Shown: one piece after another, positions 6,126 to 6,903 of the stretch
How the letters are laid out: every line of letters starts with the position of its first letter
Numbering within the stretch: position 1 is the first letter of the stretch
From: Victivallis vadensis
GTDB taxonomy: Bacteria; Verrucomicrobiota; Lentisphaeria; Victivallales; GWF2-50-93
Length of the DNA: 6,903 nt
Direction: 5' to 3'
Assembly (NCBI GenBank): GCA_020718525.1
Contig: DYRX01000234.1
Location: 1-6,903, forward strand
The notes under the pieces: model-generated
Told to the model about the DNA's origin: nothing
What the model saw: the letters and a program-made list of their open reading frames with translations, nothing else
Database searches by the model: none
Program-made: the position numbers and the translations under genes

Positions 6126-6752
6126 ATGAAGACACTGCCACATCTATTTGAAAGCAACAGAAAATGGGCGGAGCGTGTGAGCATGGCAGAGCCTGACTTC
6201 TTTTCTTCGCTTCAGGCACAGCAGTCGCCTGAATATCTTTGGATCGGATGCTCGGACAGCAGGGTTCCCGCCAATGAGATTGTTGATCTCAGGCCCGGCG
6301 AGCTGTTTGTCCATCGCAATGTGGCGAACCTTGTTGTCTATTCAGATCTGAACTGCCTTTCAGTCGTCCAATATGCGGTTGACATTCTGCGCGTGAAGCA
6401 TGTGATAGTATGCGGCCACTATGGATGTGGCGGGGTGAGCGCCGCAATGGAGGACAAGCCGCACGGGCTTGTTGACAACTGGCTCCGCCATGTCCGGGAC
6501 ATCTATCATCAGAACCGTGCAGTCCTTGATGCGATTCCGGACATTGACGAGAGAAAGCGGAAGCTTTGCGAGCTGAATGTGGTTACCCAGGTTGGCAATT
6601 TGGCGAACACTACAATTGTCCAGGATGCATGGAGACGCGGTCAGAGCCTTGTCATCCACGGCTGGATCTACGATCTGGGAGACGGAATACTTCGGGACAT
6701 GGGAGTTTCAATCGCCTCCTGCGGCGAACTTGAGTCCGCCACTAGATCCTAG
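6126..6752 (+). CDS. can: Beta-class carbonic anhydrase
   Basis: This zinc enzyme interconverts CO2 and bicarbonate in the cytoplasm and supplies bicarbonate for carboxylases. The 208-aa protein matches E. coli Can (220 aa) from its first residues (MKTLPHLFESNRKWAERV). The zinc ligands C42, D44, H98 and C101 sit at the same numbers as in E. coli, within GCSDSRVPANEI (41-52) and CGHYGCGG (96-103). R46 pairs with D44 in the active site. RPGELFVHRNVANLV (56-70) and the C-terminal VIHGWIYDLGDG (176-187) are also typical. I chose the ATG at 6126 because homology begins there and a promoter lies 72 bases upstream; an in-frame ATG at 5838 lies inside the repeat. The RBS is weak (GAG within AGCTGAG). 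The gene ends with TAG, so TAG serves as a stop in this genome. It appears to be a single-gene transcript after tilS. Confidence 0.96.
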   Translation: MKTLPHLFESNRKWAERVSMAEPDFFSSLQAQQSPEYLWIGCSDSRVPANEIVDLRPGELFVHRNVANLVVYSDLNCLSVVQYAVDILRVKHVIVCGHYGCGGVSAAMEDKPHGLVDNWLRHVRDIYHQNRAVLDAIPDIDERKRKLCELNVVTQVGNLANTTIVQDAWRRGQSLVIHGWIYDLGDGILRDMGVSIASCGELESATRS

Positions 6753-6903
6753 AAGAATATTGGTGCCAGTTTTTCATTTTAATAAGTTCAAATTGTAAAT
6801 TTCAGCACTCGTTACCGGTGCTGAAAACAATCGCAAATAAAAATCCCTCTTTTGAAAAGATAAATTGATGATGCAAATTCCCAAGGTCTCCACAACCTAT
6901 GAA
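6753..6903. other. AT-rich tail without a recognisable gene
   Basis: This 151-base end of the window has no frame I can support. It contains a T-rich patch (about 6772-6782) shortly after can and the hairpin at 6800-6826. An ATG near the very end (about 6897) cannot be judged. Confidence 0.4.
6800..6826. other. 9-bp hairpin downstream of can
   Basis: TTTCAGCAC (6800-6808) pairs perfectly with GTGCTGAAA (6818-6826) across a 9-base loop. It lies 48 bases after the can stop, where a terminator is expected, but neither strand has a real U-run after the stem. It may be a processed 3' end, a weak terminator or an operator dyad. Confidence 0.45.

Overview
The window comes from a bacterial chromosome of intermediate GC. 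It has short intergenic gaps, Shine-Dalgarno-led genes and two TTG start codons. The remains of a rubredoxin/NAD(P)H:rubredoxin oxidoreductase fusion suggest an anaerobe or microaerophile. Nothing in the window fixes the taxon.

Left part, minus strand (1-4260): four genes are read right to left. A ribulokinase (araB, 2608-4260) overlaps an L-ribulose-5-phosphate 4-epimerase (araD, 1886-2611) by 4 bases. It is followed after 10 bases by a ThiF/E1-like tRNA threonylcarbamoyladenosine dehydratase (tcdA, 1102-1875). This is a compact arabinose-catabolism unit with a tRNA-modification gene at its tail. AraB phosphorylates L-ribulose and AraD converts the product to D-xylulose 5-phosphate. The isomerase araA, a regulator and a transporter are not in the window. 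After a 201-base gap lies a broken gene (1-900) for a double-rubredoxin/flavoprotein fusion. It carries two in-frame TAG codons and an out-of-frame internal deletion, and it runs off the window edge.

Right part, plus strand (4261-6903): a 140-base divergent promoter region separates araB from tilS (4401-5801), the tRNA(Ile)-lysidine synthase. A 324-base non-coding stretch follows. It holds a long imperfect hairpin built of degenerate TCGNNN hexamers (5845-5934) and a good sigma70-type promoter (6027-6054) for can (6126-6752), a beta-class carbonic anhydrase. The last 151 bases hold no recognisable gene, only a 9-bp hairpin at 6800-6826.

Most of the window is ordinary metabolism and RNA modification. 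The most unusual items are the decayed Rd-Rd-reductase gene, the hexamer hairpin between tilS and can, and the tight coupling of tcdA to araBD. I see no convincing defence, mobile or wholly new system.
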